A stretch of 64,000 bases of DNA from Desulfococcus multivorans (GCF_001854245.1 NZ_CP015381.1:212001-276000); one strand, 5' to 3'; shown: positions 16,332 through 25,077, counted from the first letter of the stretch. Numbers and translations: made by a program. The notes: a model not told the origin generated them from the letters alone.

Positions 16332-18005
16332 ATGATGGAGGATCTGAATGTGGTCATCGCCGGTGCGGCCGGTGAAGGCGTGCAGACCGTCGGAGAAGTG
16401 CTTGGGGAAACCATCGCGGGTCATGGCTATGCCGTATTCGCCTGGCAGGAATTCGAATCCAGAATCCGGGGAGGCCAGAACAGTTATTGCATCCGGATCA
16501 GCGAAAAACCGGCCAACGCACCGGCCATGAGAGCGGATATCCTTCTGGCGTTGAATGACGACGCGGCCGTGAAATACGGGCCTCTGATTCAACCGGACGG
16601 CATTCTCATCGCGGAGAAAAAGATTCGGGACCGGATGATTTCCATTCCATTTTCGGATATCGCCCGGAAGGAACTGGGCAACAAGATATACGTCAACACC
16701 CTGGCCATCGGCGCACTTGCGGCAGCGATCGGCATGAATCCCGGCATTCTCCATGCGGTTCTCGCCCGGAAATTCGCTAAAAAAGGGGATCCCGTCGTGG
16801 CGGCCAATCGTGTTGCGGCCGAGAAGGGCTATCTCCTCGCCCGTGAAGGCTGTCAGGGCATCTGTCCCTGGCAGCTTCCGGAACGGGACACCCGGTACCT
16901 GCTCGTCTCGGGAACAGAAGCCCTCGCCATGGCGGCCGCTCTGGCCGGGTGCCGGTTCATGGCGGCGTATCCCATGTCGCCTGCGACCGATACCATCACC
17001 TTTCTGGCCGAAAACGAGAAGGAATTCGAAGTGTTCACCGAGCAGGCGGAAGACGAGATATCGGCCGTCAACATGGCCATCGGCGCCAGTTTCGCCGGAG
17101 CCCGGGCCATGACGGCCACCTCCGGGGGCGGCTTCGCGCTGATGGTGGAAGCCGTCAGTCTGGCCGGGATGATCGAAACACCCCTGGTGATTGTCCTGGG
17201 CCAGCGACCGGGGCCTGCCACCGGGCTTCCGACCCGCACCGCCCAGGGCGATCTCCTGTTCGCCGTTCATGCCGGACATGGCGAATTTTCCAAAGCGGTG
17301 CTGGCGCCCGCCGATGCAAAAGACATCTTCAGGCAAACCGTACGCGCCTTCAATCTGGCCGACCGCTATCAGATACCGGTCATCGTTCTTACCGATCAGT
17401 TCCTTCTGGATTCTCTCTTTTCCGTGGCGGACATCCGTCTGGAGCAATATGCTCCCGAATTCCATCTGGCCGACCCGTCCGTCATCGACGATTACCATCG
17501 CTATCGGGTGACGCAAACCGGTATATCTCCGCGTCTGTACCCCGGCCAGAGCCTGCATCTGGTGACGGCGGACAGCGATGAACACGATTCCCGGGGCCAC
17601 ATCACCGAAGACCTTGCTGGAACCGTTCCGGAGATGGTGGAAAAACGCCTCGCGAAGCATCGGGCACTGAAAGCCGCCATCCAACCGCCCGAGGAGGTCG
17701 ATGTCGAGGGCGCAGAGCGGATTCTGGTGGGCTGGGGCTCCTCGCGCCCGGCCCTGTTGGAAGCCCTTGAACGGCTCAACAAAAATGGAATCCGGACGGG
17801 CTTGATCCATTTCAGGGAAATATGGCCCCTGCCGGCATACCGGTTTCCCGAAGGCAAGGCTTACTGGACCGTTGAAAACAACGCCACCGGCCAACTTGCG
17901 ACGTTGCTGCGCTCCGAATACGGAATTACGTTCGCAGGCCAGGTCCATCGCTATGACGGCCTGCCGTTGACCGGACTCTACATTCAGGAGGTGCTGCAAT
18001 GGTGA
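16332..18005 (+). CDS. 2-oxoacid:ferredoxin oxidoreductase, fused gamma-alpha subunit
   Basis: A 557-residue subunit of a CoA-dependent 2-oxoacid oxidoreductase that passes electrons to ferredoxin. Residues 1-185 are the gamma domain (VVIAGAAGEGVQTVGEVLGE near the start, RIRGGQNSY). From about 195 comes the alpha/pyrimidine-binding domain (AAYPMSPATD, TATSGGGFALMVEAV, GQRPGPATGLPTRTAQGDLL), ending with a transketolase-C-like domain. This KorA-type fusion pairs with a short beta subunit. ATG 16332 has GGGAGG 7 bases upstream. The stop overlaps the beta gene by 7 bases. No ferredoxin-domain subunit is present nearby. The substrate is open (2-oxoglutarate, branched or aromatic oxoacids). Confidence 0.88.
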   Translation: MMEDLNVVIAGAAGEGVQTVGEVLGETIAGHGYAVFAWQEFESRIRGGQNSYCIRISEKPANAPAMRADILLALNDDAAVKYGPLIQPDGILIAEKKIRDRMISIPFSDIARKELGNKIYVNTLAIGALAAAIGMNPGILHAVLARKFAKKGDPVVAANRVAAEKGYLLAREGCQGICPWQLPERDTRYLLVSGTEALAMAAALAGCRFMAAYPMSPATDTITFLAENEKEFEVFTEQAEDEISAVNMAIGASFAGARAMTATSGGGFALMVEAVSLAGMIETPLVIVLGQRPGPATGLPTRTAQGDLLFAVHAGHGEFSKAVLAPADAKDIFRQTVRAFNLADRYQIPVIVLTDQFLLDSLFSVADIRLEQYAPEFHLADPSVIDDYHRYRVTQTGISPRLYPGQSLHLVTADSDEHDSRGHITEDLAGTVPEMVEKRLAKHRALKAAIQPPEEVDVEGAERILVGWGSSRPALLEALERLNKNGIRTGLIHFREIWPLPAYRFPEGKAYWTVENNATGQLATLLRSEYGITFAGQVHRYDGLPLTGLYIQEVLQW

Positions 18006-18907
18006 AAATCGACGACTACAAGAACGATGTCCCTTCCCAGTGGTGCCCCGGATGCCCGAATTTCGGAATCCTGAACGCCCTCAAGACGGCTTTGGCAGCA
18101 TTGGGAAAACAGCCCCACGAATGTTGCCTCGTCTCCGGCATCGGACAGGCCGCCAAATTGCCTCACTATCTCAAATGTAATTTTTTTAATGGATTGCACG
18201 GAAGAGCCCTTCCGGCGGCCCTGGGCATCCATGTAGCCAATCCACGCCTGACAACCATCGTCGTCACCGGGGAAGGAGACTGTTACGGAGAAGGCGGCAA
18301 CCATTTCCTCCATGCGCTGCGTCGCAATCCCGATATCACGGTAGTGGTCCATAACAACGGGTTTTATGCCCTTACCAAAGGCCAGGCTTCCCCGACCACG
18401 AGGCTCGGAGAGAAACGAAGCCTTCAGATCAGCGGCGTGGAAATCGCGCCCCTGAACATGCCGGCCATCGCCATCGTCCATGACTGTACGCTTGTGGCCC
18501 GGGGCTTTGCAGGGGACGGCGATCATTTGAAATCGCTTTTGATGGAAGCCGTCAGTCATCCCGGCTTGTCCGTTGTAGAGGTCATCCAGCCGTGCATCAC
18601 CTGGGGGACGCATCCGTTGAGCTGGTATCGGGAAAGGGTATACATACTGGGTGACGATTATGACCCGACCGACCGAAAAACGGCCTTGGAAAAAACCATG
18701 GAAACGGGAGAAAGGATCCCTACCGGAATCCTGTTCCGCGCCGCGCCGCGCAAACCCTTCGCCGACCGTTTCCGGAAAGAGATCACGGATCGGCCCTTTG
18801 CGGAGTTAACCCCGGTTTCTCCGGAAAAAATGGCGGGCTTTCTGTCCGATTTGAGAAAAGGCTACATGCCTGAAGACGATTCCCATCCTCCCCGGATCGG
18901 GACGTGA
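17999..18907 (+). CDS. 2-oxoacid:ferredoxin oxidoreductase, beta (TPP-binding) subunit
   Basis: A 302-residue catalytic subunit. QWCPGCPNFGILNAL (residues 14-28) carries the CxxC plus Cys typical of a cluster ligand set in short KorB subunits. The thiamine-diphosphate/Mg motif is GEGDCYGEGGNHFLHALRRN followed by VVHNNGFYALTKGQASPTT. Its start overlaps the alpha gene (CAATGGTGA), so the two are made in a fixed ratio. The protein gives acyl-CoA and CO2 from a 2-oxoacid. An acyl-CoA starter for the nearby type III PKS is a possible but unproven link. Confidence 0.88.
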   Translation: MVKIDDYKNDVPSQWCPGCPNFGILNALKTALAALGKQPHECCLVSGIGQAAKLPHYLKCNFFNGLHGRALPAALGIHVANPRLTTIVVTGEGDCYGEGGNHFLHALRRNPDITVVVHNNGFYALTKGQASPTTRLGEKRSLQISGVEIAPLNMPAIAIVHDCTLVARGFAGDGDHLKSLLMEAVSHPGLSVVEVIQPCITWGTHPLSWYRERVYILGDDYDPTDRKTALEKTMETGERIPTGILFRAAPRKPFADRFRKEITDRPFAELTPVSPEKMAGFLSDLRKGYMPEDDSHPPRIGT

Positions 18908-18975
18908 ATATGAGGATTCTCTATGAAACAGACGGAAGAACCAGAACCATAGCGGGAAGGCAACCAGGAATGATA

Positions 18976-20304
18976 ATGAAACTGAACCATTGGTGGCAGG
19001 AACTCAGGTCGAGCTTCTGGTTCGTACCGGCAGCGATCGTGCTGAGCGCCGTGGTGCTCGCCACCGTTCTGATTACTGTGGACGCGACCGTCGATCTGCG
19101 TGCTGTCGAGCGTTGGCCGCTGCTCTTCGGCGCCGGCGCTGCCGGTGCCCGCGGCCTGCTCACGAGCGTCGCCGGCTCGATGATCACGGTGGCCGGGGTG
19201 GTGTTCTCCATCACCCTCGTTGCCATCTCTCTGACGTCCAGTGAGTATTCGTCGCGGGTCATTCGCAATTTCATGCGTGATCGCGTCAACCAGGTGGTGC
19301 TCGGCGTGTTCGTCGGCATCTTCGCATACTGTCTGGTGGTGCTTCGAACGATTCGCGGGGGGGGCGAAGGGGGGTTCGTCCCTTCGCTGGCGGTGCTGGC
19401 CGGCTTGATCCTTGCCTTCGTCGGGATCGCCTTTCTGATCTACTTCATTCACCACATCTCGATGTCCATCCAGGCGTCGAACATCATTGCCAGGGCCGCA
19501 CAGGAGACCCTCTCGGCCGTGGATCACCTGTTTCCCGGAGAGTTGGCTGAAGACGAGGACGAAAACGTGGACGGCGACCTCGCAACGTCCCTTGCGAATC
19601 AGCCCTGGTCTGTCGTCCCGGCCCGGCATACCGGTTACATCGAGAGTGTCGACGCGGACGCCCTCCTGGATGCGGCCCGGGAACGCGGGACGATCCTGCG
19701 GATGGAACGCGGCATCGGGGAGTTTGTCGTCGAGGGCGCGCCGCTGGTTTCGCTGCTTGCCCCGGGCGATCCGGACGACGAGACAACGGCCGGGTTGAAC
19801 GCGGCCTATGTCGTCAGCCGTCAGCGCATGGTGGAAGCGGATGCTGCGTACGGGATCCGGCAGATCGTGGATATCGCCATGAAAGCGCTGTCGCCCGGCA
19901 TCAACGACACCACGACCGCGGTGATGTGTGTGGACTATCTGACGGCCATCCTGGTACGGCTCGCGGCCCGCCGGATTGGGCCCTCCCACGGCCTGGACCA
20001 GGGAGAACTGCGCGTGATTGCCCGAGGCCCGAGCTTCGAGAGCCTGCTGGCCAAAGCCTTCGACCAGATCCGTCAGAATGCCGCGGGTAACGTCGCCATC
20101 ATGTCGCGAATGATAGACGCCCTTCAAACCATCGCCGGTATGACAGCCGGACCAGGCCGGCGACGGGTGCTCCGTAACCAGGTGCAATGGATCGCCGATC
20201 TGGCCGAACGCACCATCGGATCCCCTTACGACCTGGCACGATTTGAGCGCCGGCTTGCGCATGTATTGGAAGCAATGGAAGCAATGGAAGCGGACAAACG
20301 ATGA
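18976..20304 (+). CDS. DUF2254 family membrane protein
   Basis: A 442-residue predicted inner-membrane protein. Helices lie at about 13-35, 55-80, 105-130 and 145-170, then a soluble C-terminal half. The family hallmark ALSPGINDTTTAVMCVDYL is seen around 305-325 with YGIRQIVDIAM just before. The function of DUF2254 is unknown. Two ATGs (18970 and 18976) and an upstream GTG (18904) are possible; 18976 is chosen because CAGGA lies 6 bases before it. The coding style is more GC-rich than the neighbouring fragments. The next frame (PRC-barrel fragment) follows in close order. Confidence 0.82.
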   Translation: MKLNHWWQELRSSFWFVPAAIVLSAVVLATVLITVDATVDLRAVERWPLLFGAGAAGARGLLTSVAGSMITVAGVVFSITLVAISLTSSEYSSRVIRNFMRDRVNQVVLGVFVGIFAYCLVVLRTIRGGGEGGFVPSLAVLAGLILAFVGIAFLIYFIHHISMSIQASNIIARAAQETLSAVDHLFPGELAEDEDENVDGDLATSLANQPWSVVPARHTGYIESVDADALLDAARERGTILRMERGIGEFVVEGAPLVSLLAPGDPDDETTAGLNAAYVVSRQRMVEADAAYGIRQIVDIAMKALSPGINDTTTAVMCVDYLTAILVRLAARRIGPSHGLDQGELRVIARGPSFESLLAKAFDQIRQNAAGNVAIMSRMIDALQTIAGMTAGPGRRRVLRNQVQWIADLAERTIGSPYDLARFERRLAHVLEAMEAMEADKR

Positions 20305-20310
20305 GGAACT

Positions 20311-20604
20311 GTGCGGCGTTATCTCCAGCCTCGAAAGGCTGAGCCCATAAAACGCCTGTCGCCTTCGGCAAACCAGAATATTCATGCAGTTGACGGCGAA
20401 ATCGGTCATGTGGAAGATTTTATGGTTGACGACGAAACGTGGAGGATTCATTTTCTGGTTGTGGATACCGCCGACTGGCTGCCGGGGAAGACAGTTCTTT
20501 TGTCGCCCCAATGGATCAAACGTGTGGAATGGGCCGATTCCAGCGTGCACTTCAATCTCATGCGGGAATCCGTCAAAAACAGTCGGGAGTTCGACCCTTC
20601 TTAA
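20311..20604 (+). pseudogene. PRC-barrel domain fragment
   Basis: The frame reads DGEIGHVEDFMVDDETWRIH, FLVVDTADWLPGKTVLLSPQ and ends with a VHFNL/SREFDPS pattern. This is the second half of a PRC-barrel protein of the kind that usually has two such halves (about 250 residues) and ends DPS. Here only about 75 matching residues remain, and the GTG start lies in unrelated sequence. I read it as a truncated gene; expression as a small protein cannot be excluded. Confidence 0.6.
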
Positions 20605-20739
20605 GCCGTGAACCGGGGGAGTATGAGGCATAGTCAGAATGGCTGCAAACCATGCATGGACAGCCTGCCGGGGTCAGAAGGCTTCATTCTCGATTGCGCG
20701 GCTGGAAAAACGCTCAACTGCAAGCAGTACAACAGATCG

Positions 20740-20754
20740 GTCAGGGTCCCTGAC
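20740..20754. other. Perfect 15-bp palindrome
   Basis: GTCAGGGTCCCTGAC is self-complementary around its central T. It lies 47 bases before the first possible start of the Met-rich protein gene. It may be an operator or a small hairpin; no family is assigned. Confidence 0.3.
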
Positions 20755-20881
20755 AATAATGGCTCAGCAACAACCCACAACCCAAAAAGGAGATGAGAAA
20801 ATGAAAACACCCAGATACCCGCTGTCTTTCCAAAAGGGGAAATATGCTGCAACTGATTTTATGGCAAAGAAGGAGATGGCC

Positions 20882-21286
20882 ATGAAAATACTGATGTCGT
20901 TCATGCTCGTGCTGGCTGTTTTGATGGTGCCGCTCGGTTTATCCGCTCAACAGGAAAAAGCGCAACCTCCTGCCGATCCGGCGCAGGTCCGGACGCCTCT
21001 CGAACATAAACAGGGGATGCCGAAGATGTCAGAGATGCAGATGAAAGAATGCGACGAGATGATGTCAAGGATGAAGGAAATGGATGCGCGGCTTGACGCA
21101 AAAGTAGCAGACATGGATGCAGCGGAGGGGGATCAAAAAGTGGCAGCCATGGCAGCCGTCATCAAGGAAATGGTCTCCCAGAGAAAGGAGATGCAAGCGC
21201 ATATGATGAAGATGCATGACATGAGGAAGGGGCACATGATGGACCATATGAAACCCGAGATGGGAAATAACGCAGACAAGGAATAG
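20882..21286 (+). CDS. Methionine-rich exported protein, function unknown
   Basis: A 134-residue protein. Residues 1-23 (MKILMSFMLVLAVLMVPLGLSA) are a cleavable signal peptide, so the mature protein is periplasmic. The mature part is unusually rich in Met, Lys and Glu with many M-x-x-M and H-M steps (MQMKECDEMMSRMKEMD, HMMKMHDM), the pattern of copper- or metal-binding or Met-sacrificial proteins. ATG 20882 has AAGGAG upstream. An alternative start at 20801 has its own AAAAAGGAG, but that leader is a copy of the superoxide-dismutase leader (see findings) and would add a non-signal N-terminus. Confidence 0.65.
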   Translation: MKILMSFMLVLAVLMVPLGLSAQQEKAQPPADPAQVRTPLEHKQGMPKMSEMQMKECDEMMSRMKEMDARLDAKVADMDAAEGDQKVAAMAAVIKEMVSQRKEMQAHMMKMHDMRKGHMMDHMKPEMGNNADKE

Positions 21287-21659
21287 GCGGCATATGGTTC
21301 TTTTTCAGTCAAATGATCTCAAAAAAGGCCCCTCTCTGACCCGTGAAGTGATTGAAGAATTTCAAAAAGGCAGCATCGGTTATTCACGAGTCTGAAGGGG
21401 CTTCCGTTGTCGGACGTTCCCTGAAAAGAGCGTTTCATCCCGCCCTGTTTTCCGCAGCAGCCGGTTTTAACGGTATCCTCCCAATATCCCTGTGCCGCCG
21501 CCGTGACCGCCCCTGGTGGGTGCGCTCCGGACCTGATTCTTATGCCCCTTGAATTTCAATCACAGCCATATTAAACTAAAAATGTATTATAATGGATGCC
21601 CAACAACTCTTTGATAGAATCAAGGCAAACAGGTCATGCGGATCGAGTGAGATAACCAC
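21287..21659. other. Intergenic region before the NtrC-type regulator
   Basis: I see no gene with a ribosome-binding site here. An imperfect inverted repeat (GGCCCCTCTCTGAC at about 21326 and GTCTGAAGGGGCT at about 21390) is present but lacks a T run. No clear promoter was found for the regulator. Confidence 0.4.
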
Positions 21660-23141
21660 ATGAAAAAGGCTTTTATGGAAATTTTTGATCGCATCATGGG
21701 GTCGATCCGTGAACCCATCGTGGTGCTTGATTCTGATCTGAAAGTTTTAAAAGCCAACCATTCTTTTTATCAGACCTTCAGCGTAAGCCCCGAGCAGACC
21801 GAGGGGGTCTTGATATACGACATTGGCAACCGGCAGTGGAACATCCCCAAGCTTCGGGAATTACTTGAAGATATTATTCCTCAGAATACCAGATTCCATG
21901 ATTTTGAGGTGGAACACAACTTTGAAACCATTGGCCCCAAGATCATGCATTTGAATGCGAGCCGGATTTATAGAAAGGGCAAGCAAGTCCAGCTGATTCT
22001 TCTGGCCATCGAGGATGTGACGGAGCGTGAAGGCTACAAACGGAATCTTGAAAAGATTGTTGAAAATCGGACGGCCGAACTCAATGCAGCAAGGGAAGTG
22101 GCGGAAAAAAGCAAAAATCGTGCCGAAACTGCTCTTCAGCAGATAGAAAAATTAAAAGAGCAACTTGAAGCTGAGAGAACGTATCTTCAGGAAGAAATCA
22201 AGCTGGAATTTAACCATGAGAATATTGTCGGTCAAAGCAATGAGATCAAGTACGTTTTCTACAAGATTGAGCAGATCGCCGGCACGGATACCAATGTGCT
22301 GATTCTCGGCGAAACCGGAACCGGCAAAGAGCTGGTGGCGAGAGCGATTCACAGCCTGAGCCTGCGCAAGGATCGTGCACTGGTCAAAATGAATTGTGCC
22401 GCACTGCCCTCAAACCTGATTGAAAGCGAACTCTTCGGGCATGAGAGAGGTGCGTTCACCGGTGCGCTTTGCAGACGGTTGGGGCGGTTTGAGATCGCCG
22501 ACGGCGCTACCCTGTTTCTGGATGAGATCGGCGAACTGCCGTTGGACCTGCAGCCCAAGCTGCTCCAGGTGGTGCAGACGGGTGAGTTCGAGCGTCTGGG
22601 CAGCTCTGAAACGATAAAAGCCGATGTTCGTATCATCGCCGCCACTAATCGCAATCTGGAAGAGGAAGTCCGCATGGGAAGATTCCGGGAGGATCTCTGG
22701 TACCGGCTGAATATCTTTCCGATCACTATGCCGCCGCTTCGAAACCGCCCGGATGACATTCCCCTGCTGGTCGATTTCTATGTTGATAGGATATCAAAAA
22801 GAATGGGCAAATCCATCAAGCTGATCCCGGTGAGTGTCATGAACGCGTTGCGGGCGTATCACTGGCCTGGGAACGTCCGTGAACTGGAAAATATCCTCGA
22901 ACGGGCGGTGATCAACTCCTCCGGACCCAAACTCCATCTGGCGGATGAGCTGAAAACGCCCCGGAAGGATTTCATCCGGTCCGGAAAAACCCTGGCGGAG
23001 GTTGAACGGGAGTATATTGTTCAGGTGCTGGAACAGGTCCAGTGGAAAGTGAGCGGCAAAAACAGTGCGGCTGAAATCCTTGGTCTGAACCGCAGCACAC
23101 TGCGCGCCCGCATGCGCAAACTCCATATCCGCAAACCCTGA
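21660..23141 (+). CDS. PAS domain sigma-54-dependent transcriptional activator (NtrC/Fis family)
   Basis: A 493-residue enhancer-binding protein. An N-terminal PAS domain (about 8-125: EPIVVLDSDLKVLKANHSF, IEDVTERE) senses an unknown signal. A coiled linker (125-185) leads to the AAA+ domain with Walker A GETGTGKE (217-224), the sigma-54 contact loop GAFTGA (264-269), Walker B LFLDEIGEL (285-293) and the arginine-rich FREDLWYRLN. A C-terminal Fis-type helix-turn-helix follows (AAEILGLNRSTLRARMRKL, about 468-486). There is no receiver domain, so it is not phosphorylated in the usual way. An enhancer-like dyad and a -24/-12-like box lie downstream, before a stress gene run it probably controls. 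Confidence 0.92.
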   Translation: MKKAFMEIFDRIMGSIREPIVVLDSDLKVLKANHSFYQTFSVSPEQTEGVLIYDIGNRQWNIPKLRELLEDIIPQNTRFHDFEVEHNFETIGPKIMHLNASRIYRKGKQVQLILLAIEDVTEREGYKRNLEKIVENRTAELNAAREVAEKSKNRAETALQQIEKLKEQLEAERTYLQEEIKLEFNHENIVGQSNEIKYVFYKIEQIAGTDTNVLILGETGTGKELVARAIHSLSLRKDRALVKMNCAALPSNLIESELFGHERGAFTGALCRRLGRFEIADGATLFLDEIGELPLDLQPKLLQVVQTGEFERLGSSETIKADVRIIAATNRNLEEEVRMGRFREDLWYRLNIFPITMPPLRNRPDDIPLLVDFYVDRISKRMGKSIKLIPVSVMNALRAYHWPGNVRELENILERAVINSSGPKLHLADELKTPRKDFIRSGKTLAEVEREYIVQVLEQVQWKVSGKNSAAEILGLNRSTLRARMRKLHIRKP

Positions 23142-23215
23142 TTATAATTTCATATCCCATTTGTGTTCTGCGATGCTCCTTCGTCCCACAGACGTCGTTT
23201 TTTAATAATGGTCGT

Positions 23216-23236
23216 ATATGGCCATTGGTCAAATAT
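23216..23236. promoter_or_regulatory. Enhancer-like motif downstream of the activator gene
   Basis: ATATGGCCATTGGTCAAATAT, an imperfect dyad, 75 bases after the activator stop. A copy with four differences is found at 9479-9499. It precedes a sigma-54 promoter candidate by about 125 bases, the usual distance for an activator binding site (inference). Confidence 0.5.
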
Positions 23237-23339
23237 CCCCCTGTTCATGCGTCTGATGATCCCCTTTCCTGTCACCGTTTTCCAAACAAGTTATTTATAA
23301 ATCAAACTGTTATTCAATAAAAATCAAATGTTCGAATCA

Positions 23340-23355
23340 TGGCATGAAGATTGGA
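23340..23355 (+). promoter_or_regulatory. Sigma-54 (-24/-12) promoter candidate
   Basis: TGGCAT-N5-TTGGA; GG and TTG are in correct spacing, with the -12 C replaced by G. It would drive the ABM-domain gene and perhaps the small stress genes to 25077. A truncated inverted-repeat element (23383-23453) sits between it and the first gene. Confidence 0.4.
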
Positions 23356-23382
23356 TATATATCTGAATAGAAAAAAATCTTA

Positions 23383-23453
23383 CTCAACTTTCGCCTTTCA
23401 TAGGCCGGTGCCGGGAGGATACGGCCCGCGGCCCACGCGATTTCGTTCAAGTG
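23383..23453 (-). repeat. MITE-like element, truncated copy (copy 5)
   Basis: Begins with the terminal sequence CTCAACTTTCGCC, then the conserved GCCGGTGCCGGGAGGATACGG and TTCGTTCAAGTG. It matches one end of the 238-bp element at 25211-25448 in reverse orientation. The other end is missing after 23453, so no target duplication can be seen. Confidence 0.8.
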
Positions 23454-23573
23454 TCGCGCCCCCGGCGCACTGCGAATCATAGACAAGCTTTGATTCGGCT
23501 GAAGCAGACTATCCCAAAGTGTTCGAAATCGTCGAATCGTCAAAAGTTCAGATAGTGCCGAAAGGTGGCCGCA

Positions 23574-23912
23574 ATGATCGTTGTTAAAATTACCATGGAC
23601 GTACTTCAGGAAAAGCAGAAAGAACTGGTGCAGACGCTTCTTTCGATGGTCGGGGCAATGGAAAAGGAGGTGGGCTGTCTGAGCTATGCGCTCTTCTGTT
23701 ACATCGATGACAGAAACCTTCTGAACCTTTTAGAGGAGTGGCGAACGCGAAAAGATCTGGATCGTCATTTGAAGTCCGAAATGTTCGGGGTTTTACTTGG
23801 GACAAGGAGTCTTTTAAAAAAACCGCATGGGATCCATATCTATACCATCCAGCAATCGGAAGGCATGGAAGCCGTTCTTGGCGCCCGGGGGAAAGACCAA
23901 GACCGCGCCTGA
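23574..23912 (+). CDS. Antibiotic biosynthesis monooxygenase (ABM) domain protein
   Basis: A 112-residue protein with the dimeric alpha/beta-barrel pattern: VVKITMDVLQEKQKELVQTL, then EVGCLSYALFCYIDD, LLNLLEEWRTRKDLDRHL and a final beta strand. Family members are small oxygenases or ligand-binding proteins; the specific substrate is unknown. ATG 23574 follows AAAGGTGG. The gene lies first behind the sigma-54 promoter candidate. Confidence 0.75.
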   Translation: MIVVKITMDVLQEKQKELVQTLLSMVGAMEKEVGCLSYALFCYIDDRNLLNLLEEWRTRKDLDRHLKSEMFGVLLGTRSLLKKPHGIHIYTIQQSEGMEAVLGARGKDQDRA

Positions 23913-23974
23913 GCATCGGCTTCCGGAGGAGGGATATCCCGGCATGGGCCGAATCATTTCAGAAAGGAAATGCC

Positions 23975-24253
23975 ATGGAAACGAACCACAGACCTGAAAA
24001 AATCGAAGGCATTTTATCCGAGGCCGATGAATTGCTCGACCAGCTGAACTCCGGGCTCATCGAAGATATGGATGAAACCCTGCGAACCCAGATCGAAATC
24101 CATGCCGATGAATTAAAAAAACAAAGGCTTGTGCTACAGGAAAGCATCGAAAAGGGCGAACGCGCAGACGCCGGTTCCTTCAGCGAAGGAATCCACAAGG
24201 CGATCGATGATATTGTGACGGCCATGAAGGCCCTGACACGCTATCTGACCTGA
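23975..24253 (+). CDS. Small helical hypothetical protein
   Basis: A 92-residue, strongly charged, all-helical protein (ILSEADELLDQLNSGLIEDM; LRTQIEIHADELKKQRLVLQ) with no membrane segment. No family is recognised. It has a ribosome-binding site AGAAAGGA before ATG 23975. It sits in a chain of small stress-type genes with spacings of 60-80 bases, suggesting co-transcription with them. Confidence 0.6.
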   Translation: METNHRPEKIEGILSEADELLDQLNSGLIEDMDETLRTQIEIHADELKKQRLVLQESIEKGERADAGSFSEGIHKAIDDIVTAMKALTRYLT

Positions 24254-24332
24254 TTCTCGTCGAGGGCCTTTCCGTTGTTTCTATACCCATACAAGAATGC
24301 GTCCGGATAATGCATTCAGAAAGGAGTCGAAC

Positions 24333-24482
24333 ATGCTCTGGACAGTATTTGTGATTCTTTTAGTTCTGTGGGGGCTGGGATTGGTGACCGGCTACACCAT
24401 GGGCGGCATCATTCATGCCCTCCTGGTCATCGCCATCATCGTGGTGCTGGTCCAGGTCATTCAGGGACGAAGAAGGATGTAA
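24333..24482 (+). CDS. lmo0937-type small membrane protein
   Basis: A 49-residue protein with two hydrophobic segments separated by GYTMGGIIHALLVIA and a basic end GRRRM. This is the pattern of the lmo0937 family (LW.ifvil..LW.lG...y..gg.iH.LLviAii). AAGGAG precedes ATG 24333. Function is unknown; such genes are often found with BON and CsbD genes, as here. Confidence 0.75.
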   Translation: MLWTVFVILLVLWGLGLVTGYTMGGIIHALLVIAIIVVLVQVIQGRRRM

Positions 24483-24536
24483 CCATCTGGACGCTTGCCG
24501 GAAAAGGCAGGGTGTTCGCAGAAAGGAGTAGAGGTT

Positions 24537-24851
24537 ATGAAAAAATGGAACAGGTTTGTCGGTTATGTTGTGCTTGTCATGTTCATCGCCACATTCTTGG
24601 CCTGTGCATCGACGCCCAAACAGTCCAGCACAGGTGAGCTCGTTGATGATTCGGTCATTACGACCAAAGTCAAATCGCTGCTCGCGACTGACGATTTTCT
24701 CAAGTCCTTCCAGGTCAGTGTCGAAACCTACAAGGGGACCGTTCAATTGAGCGGCTTTGTCAATTCTCAAGAGGCTGCCGACAGGGCGAGTCAAATCGCA
24801 AAAAGTGTTAAGGGCGTCCAGGCCGTAAAGAACGATCTGATCGTGAAATAA
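24537..24851 (+). CDS. BON-domain lipoprotein
   Basis: A 104-residue lipoprotein. The signal peptide ends FLACAS (lipid-modified Cys23). Residues 34-104 form one BON domain (DDSVITTKVKSLLATDD, GTVQLSGFVNSQEAADRAS, VKGVQAVKNDLIVK), a fold that binds phospholipids or peptidoglycan-associated ligands, as in OsmY. It would be anchored in the outer or inner membrane facing the periplasm. AAAGGAGTAGAGGTT precedes the ATG. It belongs to the same short-gene run; osmotic-stress use is inference from OsmY. Confidence 0.85.
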   Translation: MKKWNRFVGYVVLVMFIATFLACASTPKQSSTGELVDDSVITTKVKSLLATDDFLKSFQVSVETYKGTVQLSGFVNSQEAADRASQIAKSVKGVQAVKNDLIVK

Positions 24852-24879
24852 GGGGGTAGAAAAAGAAAAGGAGCAAGTC

Positions 24880-25077
24880 ATGAAATGGGATAAAGTCGCA
24901 GGGAACTGGACGCAACTCAGAGGCAACGTCAGAGAAAAACTGGGTAAGCTCACTGACAATGATGCTGTCATCCTTGCCGGACGGCGAGATCAACTCCTCG
25001 GACAGATTCAAATAACCTGCGGCCTCAAACCCCGTGAGGCGGCAAAGGCGCTGCAGGACTGGGGCGTTTTAAAGTAG
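24880..25077 (+). CDS. CsbD-like stress protein
   Basis: A 65-residue cytoplasmic protein matching the CsbD pattern: MKWDKVAGNWTQLRGNVREK, LGKLTDND, and a second half GRRDQLLGQIQ. CsbD is a general-stress protein in Bacillus subtilis; the molecular role is unknown. AAAAGGAG precedes ATG 24880. It ends the small stress run before the inverted-repeat element. Confidence 0.78.
   Translation: MKWDKVAGNWTQLRGNVREKLGKLTDNDAVILAGRRDQLLGQIQITCGLKPREAAKALQDWGVLK

Noticed and set aside
16230-17999. A 589-codon open frame on the minus strand
   Set aside because: It is antisense to the clearly conserved oxidoreductase gene, has no motif or ribosome-binding site, and arises from GC-rich codon bias.
18862-20631. 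A 589-codon open frame antisense to the DUF2254 gene
   Set aside because: No motifs; a shadow of the real gene.
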